Assembly (NCBI GenBank): GCA_963575745.1
Contig: CAUYUJ010020698.1
Coordinates: 77,501 to 141,500, forward strand
Source: Prorocentrum cordatum
Taxonomy: Eukaryota; Sar; Dinophyceae; Prorocentrales; Prorocentraceae
DNA length: 64,000 nt
Direction of reading: 5' to 3'
In this document: one piece after another, positions 1-11,859 of the stretch
Numbering within the stretch: position 1 is the first letter of the stretch
Layout: each line of letters starts with the position of its first letter
Translations under genes and position numbers: made by a program
The notes under the pieces: model-generated
The model's input: only the letters and a program-made list of their open reading frames with translations
Told to the model about the DNA's origin: nothing
The model's database searches: none

Positions 1-142
1 ATATGCATCCAACAAAAAAGGGATCTAGCCTTGAACGACTAGCATATATCAACACGTAGTTACATACTTCTAATAGATTAGCTACTTCCACCCGTAATAG
101 CCAAACCGTGTCGCACTCCTAGGGGTGAGGCGTGCGTCCATA

Positions 143-224
143 CGTGTAGAGGCTGCAGAGACGCTGGATTATTTTTATCCTTGCGCGTAGAGGATGCAGA
201 GACGCTGGATTATTGTTATATCTT
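143..224. repeat. 41-bp direct tandem duplication
   Basis: Two adjacent ~41-bp copies (143-183 and 184-224), each containing GCAGAGACGCTGGATTATT, differ at a few bases. Nothing else is recognisable in positions 1-142. Confidence 0.8.
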
Positions 225-389
225 TGTTTGCGGGAGGTCTTTTCACACGCCTACCTACATCAGAGTTCTTACGCGACTACGTCGCAGTCCTTTCACGCGC
301 CTGCGTCGGCCGCGGGAGGTCGATCAGGTTTGCCACCTCAGCCTATCCCGCCCTCCACGCAGCCGTTTTCACCGCCGAGCTCTGCAGCG

Positions 390-1292
390 ATGGCCCCGCC
401 TCGAGGGCCGGGCCAGAGGCGCCGACTCACGGGCAAGACGTCCAGCCCGTTGCGCCCGGCGGCGCCCCCGACGCCAGAGCCCGACGAACCCCTAGCCAGC
501 TGCGTCTTCGACTCGGATGACCCTCGTTCCTCGCGATACATTGGCAGGCAGCCCGATCTCGAGTCCACGCTCCGCGAAGGCGGCGGCGACGACGGGGCGC
601 AGTGGGACTCGGCCCCCGAGCCAATGGAGCAGGCCAAGGCCTCGACCAAGGAGCAGGACACCGCGAAGGCCATCCAGGCGATTCTCGAGGAGGCCGAGCG
701 CACGGGGAGGCACGCCGACGCCCCTCCTAACCCCCACGCCGCCCACTCCCGGGATAGCGGCGGCGTTCAGACGATCGAGACCCCCGACAGCCCCGATCCT
801 GCATCGGCGGGGGCTGGCGCGGCAGGGGCCACCTCAGCAGGCTCGGAGCCTGGCGCGGCACGGGCGACCTCAGCAGGCTCGGCGGGTGGCGCAGCATGTT
901 CGGACGGTGCTGCTTGGCGCGTGGACTCCGACTCGCGCCCCTGCGAGTCCGCGCCCGAGCGCGACCCCAAGACGGCCCCCCCCCTCGCAGCTGGCGCCAG
1001 TTATGATGACAGCGGGCCCGCATCGACCATGCCGCCCGACCGCGTGCCCAGCCCGCGTGCCTCGCCACTCAGGCCGTCCGCCGAGGGCTTCTTGCTCTTG
1101 CCGCCCGGCGCGCACCCGCAGGCGGCTTCGCAGCCCAGCGGGCCTCCAGCCGCAGCGCGGGTGGCCGAGGACGCCCAGTCATTTGCAGCCGTTGACGAGG
1201 ACGGTTTTGGAAAAGTGCGGCGCGGGAATCGGTGCGTTGTTCTGGTGTTTTGTAGTTGTCGTGTTTTGTGGGGCCAGATTTGTTCATCATGA
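390..1292 (+). CDS. Hypothetical low-complexity Pro/Ala/Ser-rich protein (partial gene model)
   Basis: The frame is open from 213. The ATG at 390 (MAPPRGPGQRRR) is the better start because upstream residues look like a chance extension. The body is rich in Pro, Ala, Ser, Asp and Glu, with an imperfect Gly/Ala/Ser repeat (AGAAGATSAGSEPGAARATS) near 800-890, one short helix-prone stretch (AKAIQAILEEAERTG, ~660-705) and a segment AVDEDGFGKVRRG near 1190-1225. After that the frame becomes hydrophobic and repeat-like, so a splice junction near 1215 is likely. I recognise no domain. The third codon position is strongly GC-rich, which fits dinoflagellate coding DNA, but GC-rich repeats also keep frames open. 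It could be a real exon or the gag-like part of a retroelement. Confidence 0.35.
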   Translation: MAPPRGPGQRRRLTGKTSSPLRPAAPPTPEPDEPLASCVFDSDDPRSSRYIGRQPDLESTLREGGGDDGAQWDSAPEPMEQAKASTKEQDTAKAIQAILEEAERTGRHADAPPNPHAAHSRDSGGVQTIETPDSPDPASAGAGAAGATSAGSEPGAARATSAGSAGGAACSDGAAWRVDSDSRPCESAPERDPKTAPPLAAGASYDDSGPASTMPPDRVPSPRASPLRPSAEGFLLLPPGAHPQAASQPSGPPAAARVAEDAQSFAAVDEDGFGKVRRGNRCVVLVFCSCRVLWGQICSS

Positions 1293-1432
1293 TTGGTCTT
1301 GCCTGGTCCGAGTCTGGGGGTAGTCGCACCTGGGCGCGCCTGGTTTCACCTGGTCGAAGTCCCACCTGGTCACAGCCGTGCCTGGCGGTCCGAGTCAGAG
1401 ACTTACCTGATCCAGCTTGGTCTTACTTGCTC
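1288..1432. repeat. Degenerate CCTGG-rich short repeat
   Basis: CCTGGTC / CCTGGTTT / CACCTGG motifs recur every ~15-25 bp, between the 390-1292 frame and a second coding-like stretch. It may be intronic; I see no other signal. Confidence 0.5.
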
Positions 1433-1439
1433 ACCCTCT

Positions 1440-1613
1440 GTTCCTGCGCGAGCCCGTCGCCCTCCTCGCGGGATCGCCCAGGACCCCGAGACGCCCCGGA
1501 AGCATTGGCGCCAGGTGGCGCCCGAGGCGGAGGATTTGTTCAAGGAGCTCAAGGAGCGAGCCCGCTGCTTCCTTTTTGTGCGTGCATGTGTCCTCTCTCT
1601 TGTTCGCGATTGA
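1440..1613 (+). other. Possible second exon, coding-like stretch
   Basis: In the same frame as the 390-1292 frame, this stretch reads RRPPRGIAQDPETPRKHW and then a charged helical segment (APEAEDLFKELKERA). It then runs into the CT microsatellite. Composition looks coding and differs from the repeat on its left, which suggests an exon after an intron. No domain is recognised and the splice sites are not identified. It could also be a chance frame. Confidence 0.22.
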
Positions 1614-1622
1614 TGGTTACCT

Positions 1623-1781
<159 letters not shown>

Positions 1782-1842
1782 ATATCTATAGATCCCTCTC
1801 CCACTCTCGCTTCCCCTCTCTCTCTCTCTCTCTCTCTCTCTC

Positions 1843-2153
1843 ATGTATACAAGACTGCATTGGCGCTGCGCGCCATGCACCTTGGCCCTCTGGAATTCGC
1901 ACGCTAGCGGAGTGCGAGCGTGCGTACATGCGCACACAGATGCGTCTGTGAGTGCATAGTACATATGTACATACATGTATACGTTCGTATGGATATGTAC
2001 ATGCATACGCAAATGGTCAGTGCAATTATGCGCGCTTACGCATGCGTATATCAGGCGGTAGTGGCCTGACCAGTTGTTCATATCATCGCGCCACTAGAAG
2101 GCGCGAGGGTCTCAGGCAAACGCGGCCTGACTACCATGGGACAATGCGTCGCC
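1843..2153. other. Non-coding, ATGTAC-rich stretch
   Basis: After the CT repeats, 1950-2050 is rich in alternating purine-pyrimidine words (ACATATGTACATACATGTAT) and then grades into the degenerate tandem repeat at 2154. No gene is seen. Confidence 0.4.
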
Positions 2154-2520
2154 GAGGTCAGTGTTGCGAGGACGTCCCGGGTGAAAATGGCCCGAACACC
2201 TCCGCTCGGGGGAGTGCATATCCGAAGTCAGCCGCGCGAGGAAGTTTCAAGCGAGGAGTGGTCTGAACACCTCTGCTCAGGGCATCCTTGAACATAGAGT
2301 TGCGAGAAGTCGCGCGCGAAAGTGGCCGAACCACCATGGTGCAAGGCACCTCCGAAGTAAAACTTGCGAGCGTCTCAGGCGACAGTGGCTGGAACACCTC
2401 AACAGAGAGTGTCTCGGGCCCCAGAGCTGCGATGATGTCTGAAGCGAAAAACGGCGGGACCGATGCGAAGCAAGGCGCTTCTGAGGTCGGAGTTGCGAGC
2501 ATATCTCTGGCGAAGCGGAT
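2154..2520. repeat. Degenerate ~62-69-bp tandem repeat, about 6 units
   Basis: Units start near 2154, 2222, 2290, 2353, 2422 and 2484. Each has a GAAGTC/GAGGTC-like start, then TTGCGAG, then a GGAACACCTC/CGAACACCTC-like block. Units are clearly related but diverged. The open frames here are not convincing proteins. Confidence 0.6.
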
Positions 2521-2543
2521 TAGACTACTTTCCGTTATCTCCC

Positions 2544-2640
2544 CTTCCTCCTTCCCCTTTTCTTTTCCTCCTCCTCCTCCTCCCCCCCCTCCTCCTCCTC
2601 CTCCTGTTCCTCCTCCTCTTCCTCTCCCCCCTCCGCGCTT
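2544..2640. repeat. CCT/CTT pyrimidine-rich microsatellite
   Basis: A nearly pure pyrimidine run on the plus strand, made of CCTCCT and CTTCCT words. Confidence 0.9.
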
Positions 2641-3165
2641 CTTTTTGTTGTCCAGTCTCCCCATCCCTGGCGGCGCGGCGCGGTGCCGGTCGGCCTCTCT
2701 GCGAGTCAAGCGGCAAAGTGTGAGAGAACCCCCCCGAAGTAGGAACGGTTTTCCCCAAGCCGCCAAGGGGGCCCGAAGGTAGTGCAAGAGGCCGCGCAGG
2801 TTTTGAAATCCCCCAAGGGCTCCTCGGATTCGGCAGGCCCTCTCCGGTAAGGTAGGCGAGGGCGCCGCGCCCAGGTGCTCAATCCCCCGCATCCCCCTCC
2901 CCGTAGACCTTGGGCGGGGCGGGACGTGAAACACCACGGGGAATTAGGAGAAGGAGGGGGAGGAGGAGGTAGAGGAGGAAGAGAATGAGGAAGAGGAGGA
3001 GGAGCTCTTGGGCCCTTCGGTGGTTTGAACGAAAAATGGCCTCGCTGCGCGATTTGATACGACAACGACGACGACGAAGAAGGCGACGACGAAGAGAAGG
3101 GATAATGAGAGGGGGAGACCGCCGCGTTGGGATCTCGCGGTGCGCCTCTCGGGGCCCTCTGGGAG
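2641..3165. other. GC-rich stretch, then purine and ACGACG low complexity
   Basis: 2641-2940 is GC-rich with no supported gene. 2947-3005 is a GGAGGA/GAGGAG purine run. 3060-3100 carries ACGACGACGA trinucleotide runs. Long minus-strand frames (Pro/Arg-rich) cross this area only because of composition. Confidence 0.4.
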
Positions 3166-3720
3166 GCAGGCTTGAAGCCTCTTGGGGGTGTTTTGGGGTT
3201 CTTGGGATCTTTTGGGGGCCTCTTGGGGGCCTCTTGGGGGCTCCTTGGGGCCTCTTGGGAGCCTCTTCGGGCCTCGTGGGGCTCTCTCCGGGCCTCTTGG
3301 GCCCCTCTCGCGGCGGAAAATTTAGTTTTTGGATGTTTGGGCGCCCTCTTGGGTCTCTCTCGGGGCCGTCTTGGTGCTCTCTTGGGCCGTCTTGGGCGCC
3401 TCTTGGGCGGCCTCGGAGCCCTCCTGGACCGTGTCGGGGCCTTTTTGGGGGCCTCGCGGGCAGTAGTGGGGCGATCTAGGGAGCCTCTTCGGCCATTGTG
3501 GAGCGTCGGGAAGCGGGAAAAGCGAGAAGGCCGAAAACATTGAAAACACACACAGGAAAATCAACAAGTGTAGTCTCTCGGGGCTCTCTCGGGAGGCCTC
3601 TCGGGGGTCTCTGGGGGCGTCTTGGACGCGTCTTGGGCCGTCTTGGGCCCACATTGGGCGTCTTGGGCCGATCTTTGGGTGTCTCAGGGCCCTCTTTGGC
3701 CGTCGTGGGGGCTTTTTTTT
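3166..3720. repeat. GCCTCTTGGG-type degenerate short tandem repeat
   Basis: More than 30 imperfect 10-13-bp repeats of GCCTCTTGGG and variants (CTCTCGGG, CGTCTTGGGC). A unique-looking ~30-bp AT-rich patch interrupts them at ~3316-3345, and another at 3530-3575. The Pro-Arg-Arg-Pro-Lys frames on the minus strand are a consequence. Confidence 0.8.
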
Positions 3721-3875
3721 TCCGCGTCGCACTCGCAGGACAGACACGGAGCACTCTGCAGGAGCACCCCAAAGGTTCGGGGAGGCCGAAATTCGCTTGG
3801 GGGGGGGGCACCGTGTGCCGCTTTTCCGGGGTCCCCGGCCCTGTAAAAATATATAAGTAGGAATATTTGTTTTTG

Positions 3876-3921
<46 letters not shown>
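3876..3921. repeat. (CT)n microsatellite
   Basis: CT dinucleotide run just upstream of the LINE remnant at 3949. Confidence 0.95.
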
Positions 3922-3924
<3 letters not shown>

Positions 3925-3948
3925 AGTAGACCGCACTGGCATTGTAAC

Positions 3949-4792
3949 TTGCGGTGGGATGAGTATGCATGGAAGCATTTTGCGAGGACTGTCTTGGATG
4001 TCTGGGAGCTTACTTATACCCTGGTATATTTTGTTTTGAAGGATCCCAAAGGACCTCGGAGCGAGGTGAAGGGGGATGTGACGGATGAGGCCAGGAAACG
4101 CAACAAGAAGGCGGAGGAGGAGAGGATATCAAAGCGACTGCAGTATAACGACGATCATCAGACATCTCGGAACCACGCTGCCCCTGGGATGCCTCTGGAG
4201 ATCCTCGGGGACTCACTGGCGGTGTGCAACTGTATCAGCGGTCTGTTTCAGTGTACGACGGATGTGTATGCGACGATGGTTGCTGCGATTCAGAACGTAT
4301 TATGCGAACTGTCCAGATCCATGCCTGTGCAGTTGAGAGCCCCATCACACGGTTGTGATAATGTTGAATGGTTTTATCGCGAAGGTAACACACGAGCTGA
4401 TCATCAGACATGGCTGGCCCGCAGGGGCAAGAGTCACTACACATTGGACCCACGTATCTATACTACGGCAAGTGAGACCATCCGTGGAATCCGTCGTTAC
4501 TTTGACGGTGGCCGCAGTTTCGAAGGCTGTGGCGGCGGCTGGGTTCGTGATTTGTTTGTACAACCTTCTCTTCCTCAACACCTCCAATGTCTTTTCTGTT
4601 AGCCCACCTGCCTCCTACTGGTGGCTTACTCTGCCGCCTGCCTGCGCGATAACTCAAGCCGAGCTTTGTGCTGCAAAGCACCTGCTTCAGGGCGGTGCTG
4701 AAGCCCTAGGCTTCGCTCCCCCCCCTCGCGCGTGGCTGTGACCCGAGCGGCCCTGGACTCAGGCCTGTAGCTCTGCGCCAAGCAAAACCCAA
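3949..4792 (+). pseudogene. L5: 3' end of a LINE ORF2 (permuted RNase H), frameshifted
   Basis: This is the only plus-strand LINE piece. Frame 1 reads LEILGDSLAVCNCISGLF (RNase H GDS block), WFYREGNTRADHQTWLARRG (the ADxL block), then RRYFDGGRSFEGCGGGW (the catalytic DGG block). Frame 2 then continues with AITQAELCAAKHLLQG (the E block) at ~4650-4710. A frameshift therefore separates DGG from AEL. Motif order matches the other LINEs in the window. The reverse transcriptase is absent, so the copy is 5'-truncated or broken, with a CT repeat just upstream. The 3' end (about 4792) is joined directly to AAGGTTGCCGGTTTACCGCC, the H1 hairpin arm. Not functional. Confidence 0.75.
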
Positions 4793-4825
4793 GGTTGCCG
4801 GTTTACCGCCGGCTTCCAGTTGGCC

Positions 4826-5160
4826 CACCTGGCCCGGGCGGACAATGCGGTGACCTGGGGTCGGTTTTTTTTTGGGAGGGATATTGACAGATTTGACCGT
4901 TCGTTTTGAGAACCGATCTTTTTCGCACCTGTAATGGGTTCTGCCGCGTCTGCCAGTCAAATTATCAGGTCTGTTGCTGCAGTATTACTATCGAAACACT
5001 TGGGGGAACCGACATTGTATAAACCCAAAAAAACATGCTGCGAGTTTTCAAGCTGACGTTCGGAAACAGTCTGTCCACGTAATCTCAGTTCTGATTTGCG
5101 TGTTAAGAGCTCTACGAGGGTCCAAGCGATAACCTGGTTGATTGTGCACCGCCGCTCCCA
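4826..5160 (-). repeat. B-type element, minus orientation, degraded
   Basis: It starts at rc(GGGTGGGCCAACT), continues with GGACAATGCGGTGACCTGGG, the CGCACCTGTAATGGGTT block and the CTATCGAAACACTTGGGGG block, and ends in a decayed H1 hairpin (GAGCTCTACGAGGGTCC...ACCGCCGC). These are the diagnostic words of family B in reverse. Confidence 0.65.
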
Positions 5161-5170
5161 CTAATTCCGG

Positions 5171-5303
5171 CGCGCTGGCGCGCGCGCGCCCGCGGAATGC
5201 GAGATTGCCGCTCTCGCATGCCATTCATGTGCATCGCAAGGAAGCTCTACGAGTTCCCGGCGTTAACTAAGGTTGTCGGTTTACCGCCAGCTTCCAGCTG
5301 GCC
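5171..5303 (-). repeat. GC-rich module plus H1 hairpin
   Basis: GCGCGCGCGCCCGCGG and GCGAGATTGCC...CTCGCATGCC precede an inverted H1 hairpin (GAAGCTCTACGAGTTCCC...CCAGCTTCCAG). The same module recurs at 6530-6650, and rearranged at ~8740-8790 and ~8980-9030. Confidence 0.6.
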
Positions 5304-6529
5304 CGAAAAATCTCGACGGAAGTATTGCCTTGTTTTGGATTGTTTAGAATCATGTTCTCGATATTTGACAAGTCGTTAGGAGTTCTAATATTTTCCCCAT
5401 ATTCGATATCATGCCCGCTGGCCATATTGATCTCAAGTCGATCGGGAGGATATCACTATCAGAAAGCACTCAGGCAGGATCGGCTGTTCAGTGTGATCTT
5501 GGCAGGTGCATGTCGGCTTTCTGCACTTAACTCGAGCTGCAAATGAGCTACAGACCTGTTCGGCACAGCAATCGAAAAGAAATCATCCGGAGCGAACTAG
5601 TCTCAAGTATCTGGATGCCTCAGACCGGTATGCTACCAGCGCTGAGACCAACAAACTATTCGTACTCTGCAAAGTATGTAAGAGATGATGATAGCTTTCT
5701 CTACTGCGTTCGAGCTGTAGGCCGGCTATGGAGCTGAGGAGCACTTCCCGAAATAGGAAATAATCAGGCCATTCGCCTGCGGTATCGAGACGTCTCAATT
5801 CGGCCTGCAACCATAGCTGCAACTGACAACCATTCGGACTGTAACTATTTCACGAGAGATGACGTGCGTTTCCTCTATTGAATTCGACCTCTAGGCCAGC
5901 TACGGAGCCGAGATGCACACCAATCGACAGGGAATGCTGAGCAGCACCAGTCTAAAGTATCTAGACGCCTGAGATTGGTTTGCTACCAGAGCTGCAACCA
6001 ACAAAATATTTGCACCCTTTCAGTTTTGTGAGAGACGGTGTTGGGCTTCTGAAATTAATTCGGGTTATAGGCAAGTTAGGGAGCTGAGAAGCACACCGCT
6101 CGACAGGAAATCATCAGACACAGTCGCCTACAGTATCGAGATGTCTGAGATTGGTCTGCTACCAGAGCTTGAACTGAACAACTACTTGCACTCTGCTTTT
6201 GTGAGAGATGATGTTTCTTTTCTGTACCCAATTCGAGCTATAGGCTAGAAACGGAGCTCAGATATGCACCAATCGACAGGAAATCCTGAGAAGCGCTAGT
6301 CGAATGCATGTAGACGGCTGAGATCGGTCTGCTACCAGAACTGCGACTAAAACATATATGAGCTCTTCAAACTTTAGATAGGCAGTGCTTGTCTTCTCTA
6401 CTATATTCGAGCTGTAGGCAAGCTACAGAGCTGGGAAGCACGGGAATGATCATGAGCGCTAGTCTGCAGTATCACGAACTCGAGCTGTGGACAAGCAAGG
6501 AGCTGTAAAGCACATTTCTACGAAATCGC
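5304..6529 (-). repeat. A-family element, minus orientation, old and diverged
   Basis: 5304-5505 is the reverse complement of the A 3' domain (AAAAATCTCGACGGA, GCCCGCTGGCCAT, GATCGGCTG). After it come about six diverged ~165-180-bp units, marked by TTAACTCGAGCTG, GAAATCATC and GTATCTGGATGCCTCAGACC-like blocks. It is clearly older than the copies beyond 9.6 kb. Confidence 0.6.
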
Positions 6530-9480
6530 ACCCTCGCGCGCGCGGAATGCGAGATTGCCGCGCTCGCATGCCATTCATGTATATCGCAGGAAACTCTGCG
6601 AGTTCCCAGCGGTAACCAAGGTTGACGGTTGACCGCCGGCTTTCCAGTTTCTAGAAGGATTGCGAGGAATTTGAAAATTCGTCATGAAAACCAGATTCTT
6701 CGCACCTGTAATAGATTATGCCGCGCGCGCCAATAGAATTCTGAGGTCCCCAGCTGCAGTATTGCTATCAAAGCAATTGGAGGTACTGGCTTAAAGCTGA
6801 AATAACACATTCGTGTGTGCGGATGCTTGCAGGATTTTCAGAAGTCTCTAGCTGCTGCACTAATGAAAAACGTATGTGTGCAACTAACTGTGTCTCCGTC
6901 AGCACCAAAGAAATATGTAGTTTACTTTTGGGGCTGAAAATCGAGGTATCCGCATTGACGGCACTATGATGTTTGCACGGAGCTCTACGATGCCCCGGCG
7001 GTAACCTGGTTGACGTTTTACCGCTGGCACCCAGTTCGGTCGCGGGATGGAGCTAGTTGACCGACCCGGCCGGGGCGGACAATGTGTCAAACTGGGGGGC
7101 AGTTTCTTCCACGTTGAGCTCGTCGGCGCGACGAGCTTGAAGCATCCCAGCGCGGGATCGAGCTAGTTGACCAGCCCGGCCAGGGCGGTCAGCGCGGGAA
7201 CTTTGGGTCAGTTGGGCGAACATTTTGAGAAAGATTTGAGAAACAGTTTGCCATTCTGTAGCTGCAGTATTACTATCAAAAGACGCACGGGAATCGACTT
7301 GAACGTGAAATGATAATTTGAGTTCTGCGTTTTGGCAAGATTTTAAGAAACCGAAACTTCGTCGTGAATTCCAAGATTCTTCTACTCAGCATTGGATCAC
7401 GCTCCGATTGCTGGTGGAAATCTTCGGGCTGTAGCTACAATATTTCCTTCGATTCACTTCCAGGGACCGACATCAAACATGAAAGGTTTAAAGACATAAA
7501 AGATTTCAAGGAATTCTCAGATATTTCGCAATTCGTGTAGGAAAAGGGTTTCTCTGCAAATGTAGTACTCCCTGCCCCGTTCTCCTGGAATCCTCAGTAC
7601 TCTAGCTGCTGCACCGAAAATTATTTCTGCTACTCTTGAGTTCGAACTGATATTCCAGGGAGCTTGCTGTCTGCATTGACAGCACTGTTATGTATGCGCG
7701 GAGCTCTACGAGGCCCCGGCGGCAACCTGGTTGATGGTTTACCGCCGGCACCTATAGAGAACCAGTGTTATGCTTACTGTCGTAGGTTATGCCGCGTCTG
7801 CCAGTGAGCTTCTCAAGCCCATAGCTGTTGCATCACTATCAAAAGACGCGGGGCAACAGCCTTCTAGTTGGTATGAAAATTGATTGCTGCGGCTTTTGCA
7901 AGATTCTCAAAGATTCGATAATTCGTTTGGAAATCCAAGAGTTCCCTACTGAAGAAGATTAGATCACGCTGCGCTTGCTGATGAAAGTCACAGGGCTGTA
8001 GTTGCTATAGTTCCATCGATCCACCTCAAAATATGACACGTTTTGAAGAAATTGAAGATGTTCTAAACATTCTCAGACACTGTGCGATTTATGTGGGATG
8101 AAGTTTCTTCGCTACTAGCATAGTTTCTGTCACGTTCGATTGGCAAATATCAATATGAATATTGAAACATACTTGCGAAACTGATCTTCCAAAACCAAGG
8201 GACTCTTCACTTTACCTATCAAGCGGATATTCCATAATTTCTTATCCACAGGGCAGCACTATTATGTTTGTACGGAGCTCTACGTGGACCCCGGCGGTAA
8301 CGCACCGAAAAGCTCGACGAGGCACATGGGCGCAGGCGGTAAACCGTCAACCAGGTTACCGCCGGGGCCGCGTAGAACTGCGCACACAAAACAATGCTTT
8401 TGATTTGGATAGTAAGGTCCCTGGAACATCAGCTTGAAAACTAGAGAGGGTCCCCTTTTTTTTGGACGGAAACTTAGTTGCACAGAAATTCAATAGCACA
8501 GCAGCTGGAGACCTGATAATTCCCGAGCGGACGACGTAGGAACTATTCCAGTTGCAGATCAACTTCATTCCAGCACTGATCGCCACATGCTTGAAAATTT
8601 GAAGACACTCTTGGGTTTTTGGACGACTGGCCACGGCCGTAAGCCGTCAACCTGGTCACCGCTGGGGACTCGTAGAGCTTCCTTGCCCGACTTGGTTGCC
8701 TTGGCAAGCTGGTTACCGCCATGGACTCGAAGAGCTTCCCTGCCGTGCATACGAATGGCGCGCGGGCACACACCTCGCGCGCAATCTTGAGAAAACTGAC
8801 ATCAATCAGAAATTAAGTCCTAAGATATACGATATGTGGATACTGCTCCTCTGTAGCCTGATCTCGCCCGTCTCCTGCCGCCAGATCAACGAATTTGAAA
8901 ATTCCACATCGATTCATTAGTACTGGGAGCCGGCGGTAAACCGTCGACCTCGGCACCGCCGGGAACTCGTAGAGCTTCCTTGTGCAATGCGGGCGAGGCA
9001 ATCTCGCATCGCGCGCGCGAGAGCGCGGTCTCATGAAGGAGTACGTGGAGGATAAGAAGGAGTGAGGAGAAAGCACCTCTGGAAAAAATGAATCAGAAGT
9101 ACGAATAGTCTTCTTGACTCTGAAAGCATGACGAATTCGGACATCTGGAGACTTCAGACTAGCGCGTCTGATACATTCCTTCCGATTGTGTGCCAAACAG
9201 CTCTGCAGTTCATCTGCAGCTCAAGGGAAGTCAAGAAAACCATCACGATCTCTAAAAAATAAGCAGAACACAAGTATTTTTTCCGGACCCAGCTCTGATG
9301 GCAGACCGAGCTTAGGCTTCTAGATACTTTAGACTAGCGCGCCTGATGATTTGCGTTCGATTGCTGTGCCCAACAGCTCTGTAGCTCATCTGCAGCTCGA
9401 GTTAAGTCAACAAACTCATCATATTATATATAGTGAAAAAATGATAATAATAATATATGTTTTATTTTATTTTTTTTATA
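6530..9480. repeat. Degenerate mixture of B/C-type elements and H1 hairpins, no gene
   Basis: Recognisable pieces: a GC-rich module plus H1 (6530-6650); B/C-like CGCACCTGTAATAGATTATG and GTATTGCTATCAAAGCAATT blocks (6700-6790); inverted H1 (6984-7030); GGAGCTAGTTGACCGACCCG (rc of an H3 end, 7045-7080) repeated at 7145-7180; inverted H1 (7705-7750); back-to-back H1 halves at 8275-8385; H1 at 8640-8685 and 8927-8990. 9100-9480 holds A-like unit fragments (GTTAAGTCAACAAACTCATC). Frames of 60-127 codons here have no protein character. Confidence 0.5.
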
Positions 9481-9511
9481 AAAGAAAAAAAAAAAAAAAA
9501 AAAAAAAAAAT

Positions 9512-9656
9512 TGGGCTGTTGGGGTCGGCCACACAGGGCGCGAGCGCCCTAGCCGCGCAGAGCCCCCCCCTAGCCCCTCACGCCCTCGAAACCTCTTAGG
9601 GGTTGGAGGCCCGAGAATCCCACGGATAGTCTGCCGAACACCTTGCAACAGGCGTT
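9512..9656 (-). pseudogene. L6: last ~145 bp of an L2-like LINE
   Basis: The minus strand reads LQGVRQTIRGILGPPTPKRF, which matches the last residues of the intact L2 protein (LLQGVRQIISEILGPPTPKR). It then gives the L2-type 3' tail with the small hairpin GGGCGCTCGCGCCC and CCGACCCCAACA. A run of 26 A (plus strand, 9485-9510) abuts the 3' end, which is a poly(T) on the element's coding strand. That is the wrong sense for an ordinary poly(A) tail. Only the tail end survives. Confidence 0.75.
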
Positions 9657-9659
9657 ACA

Positions 9660-11250
<1,591 letters not shown>

Positions 11251-11817
11251 CTGGGCGCCGGCGGTAAACCGTCAACCTTTCTTACCGCTGGGAGACTCGT
11301 AGAGCTTCCTTGCCATATATTATGTCCAAAGAACTGGCAACGAATAGTTTTTCAGCCTCAGCGCTGATAGCAGACTGATCTCAGGCTTCTAGATATATTT
11401 CACGAGTGCCCCTTACGATTCCCTTCCAATTGCTGTGCTGAACAGCTCTGTCGCTCATCTGCAGCACAAGTAAAACCAAGAAGAACAGTATCATTTCCAA
11501 GAAGTAGCAGAGTACGAATCGGTGTTCAGCCCTAGCGCTAATAGCAGACTGAGCGCGGGTGTCTAGATACTTTCAAATAGCACGCATGACGATTATCTTC
11601 CCATTCCGAATGCCTCAGAGGTCTCCAGCTCATCCGCACCTCGAGTTCAGCCCAGGAAACGAATTCCATCACAAGAAAAAATAGAGTATGACTAGTTGTT
11701 TGGCGTTTGCGCTCATAACAGACCCACGACAAGCGTCTAGATACTTCGACTAGCGCGCCTCATGACTTTCTTGTGATTGATGTGCGAAAGAGCTCTCGAA
11801 CTCATCTGCAGCTCGAG
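11251..11817 (+). repeat. A-family element A3, left half (split by LINE L1)
   Basis: It begins CTGGGCGCCGGCGGTAAACC at 11251 and follows A2 almost base for base up to CTGCAGCTCGAG at 11806-11817, where L1 is inserted. It resumes at 17343. Confidence 0.9.
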
Positions 11818-11859
11818 ATTGGTGTTTGGTCAGGCTACACAGGGCGCGTGCGCCCAAGC

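Noticed and set aside
2706-3551. 281-codon Pro/Arg/Lys-rich minus-strand frame
   Set aside because: Reflects the GCCTCTTGGG repeat; no domain and no conserved start.
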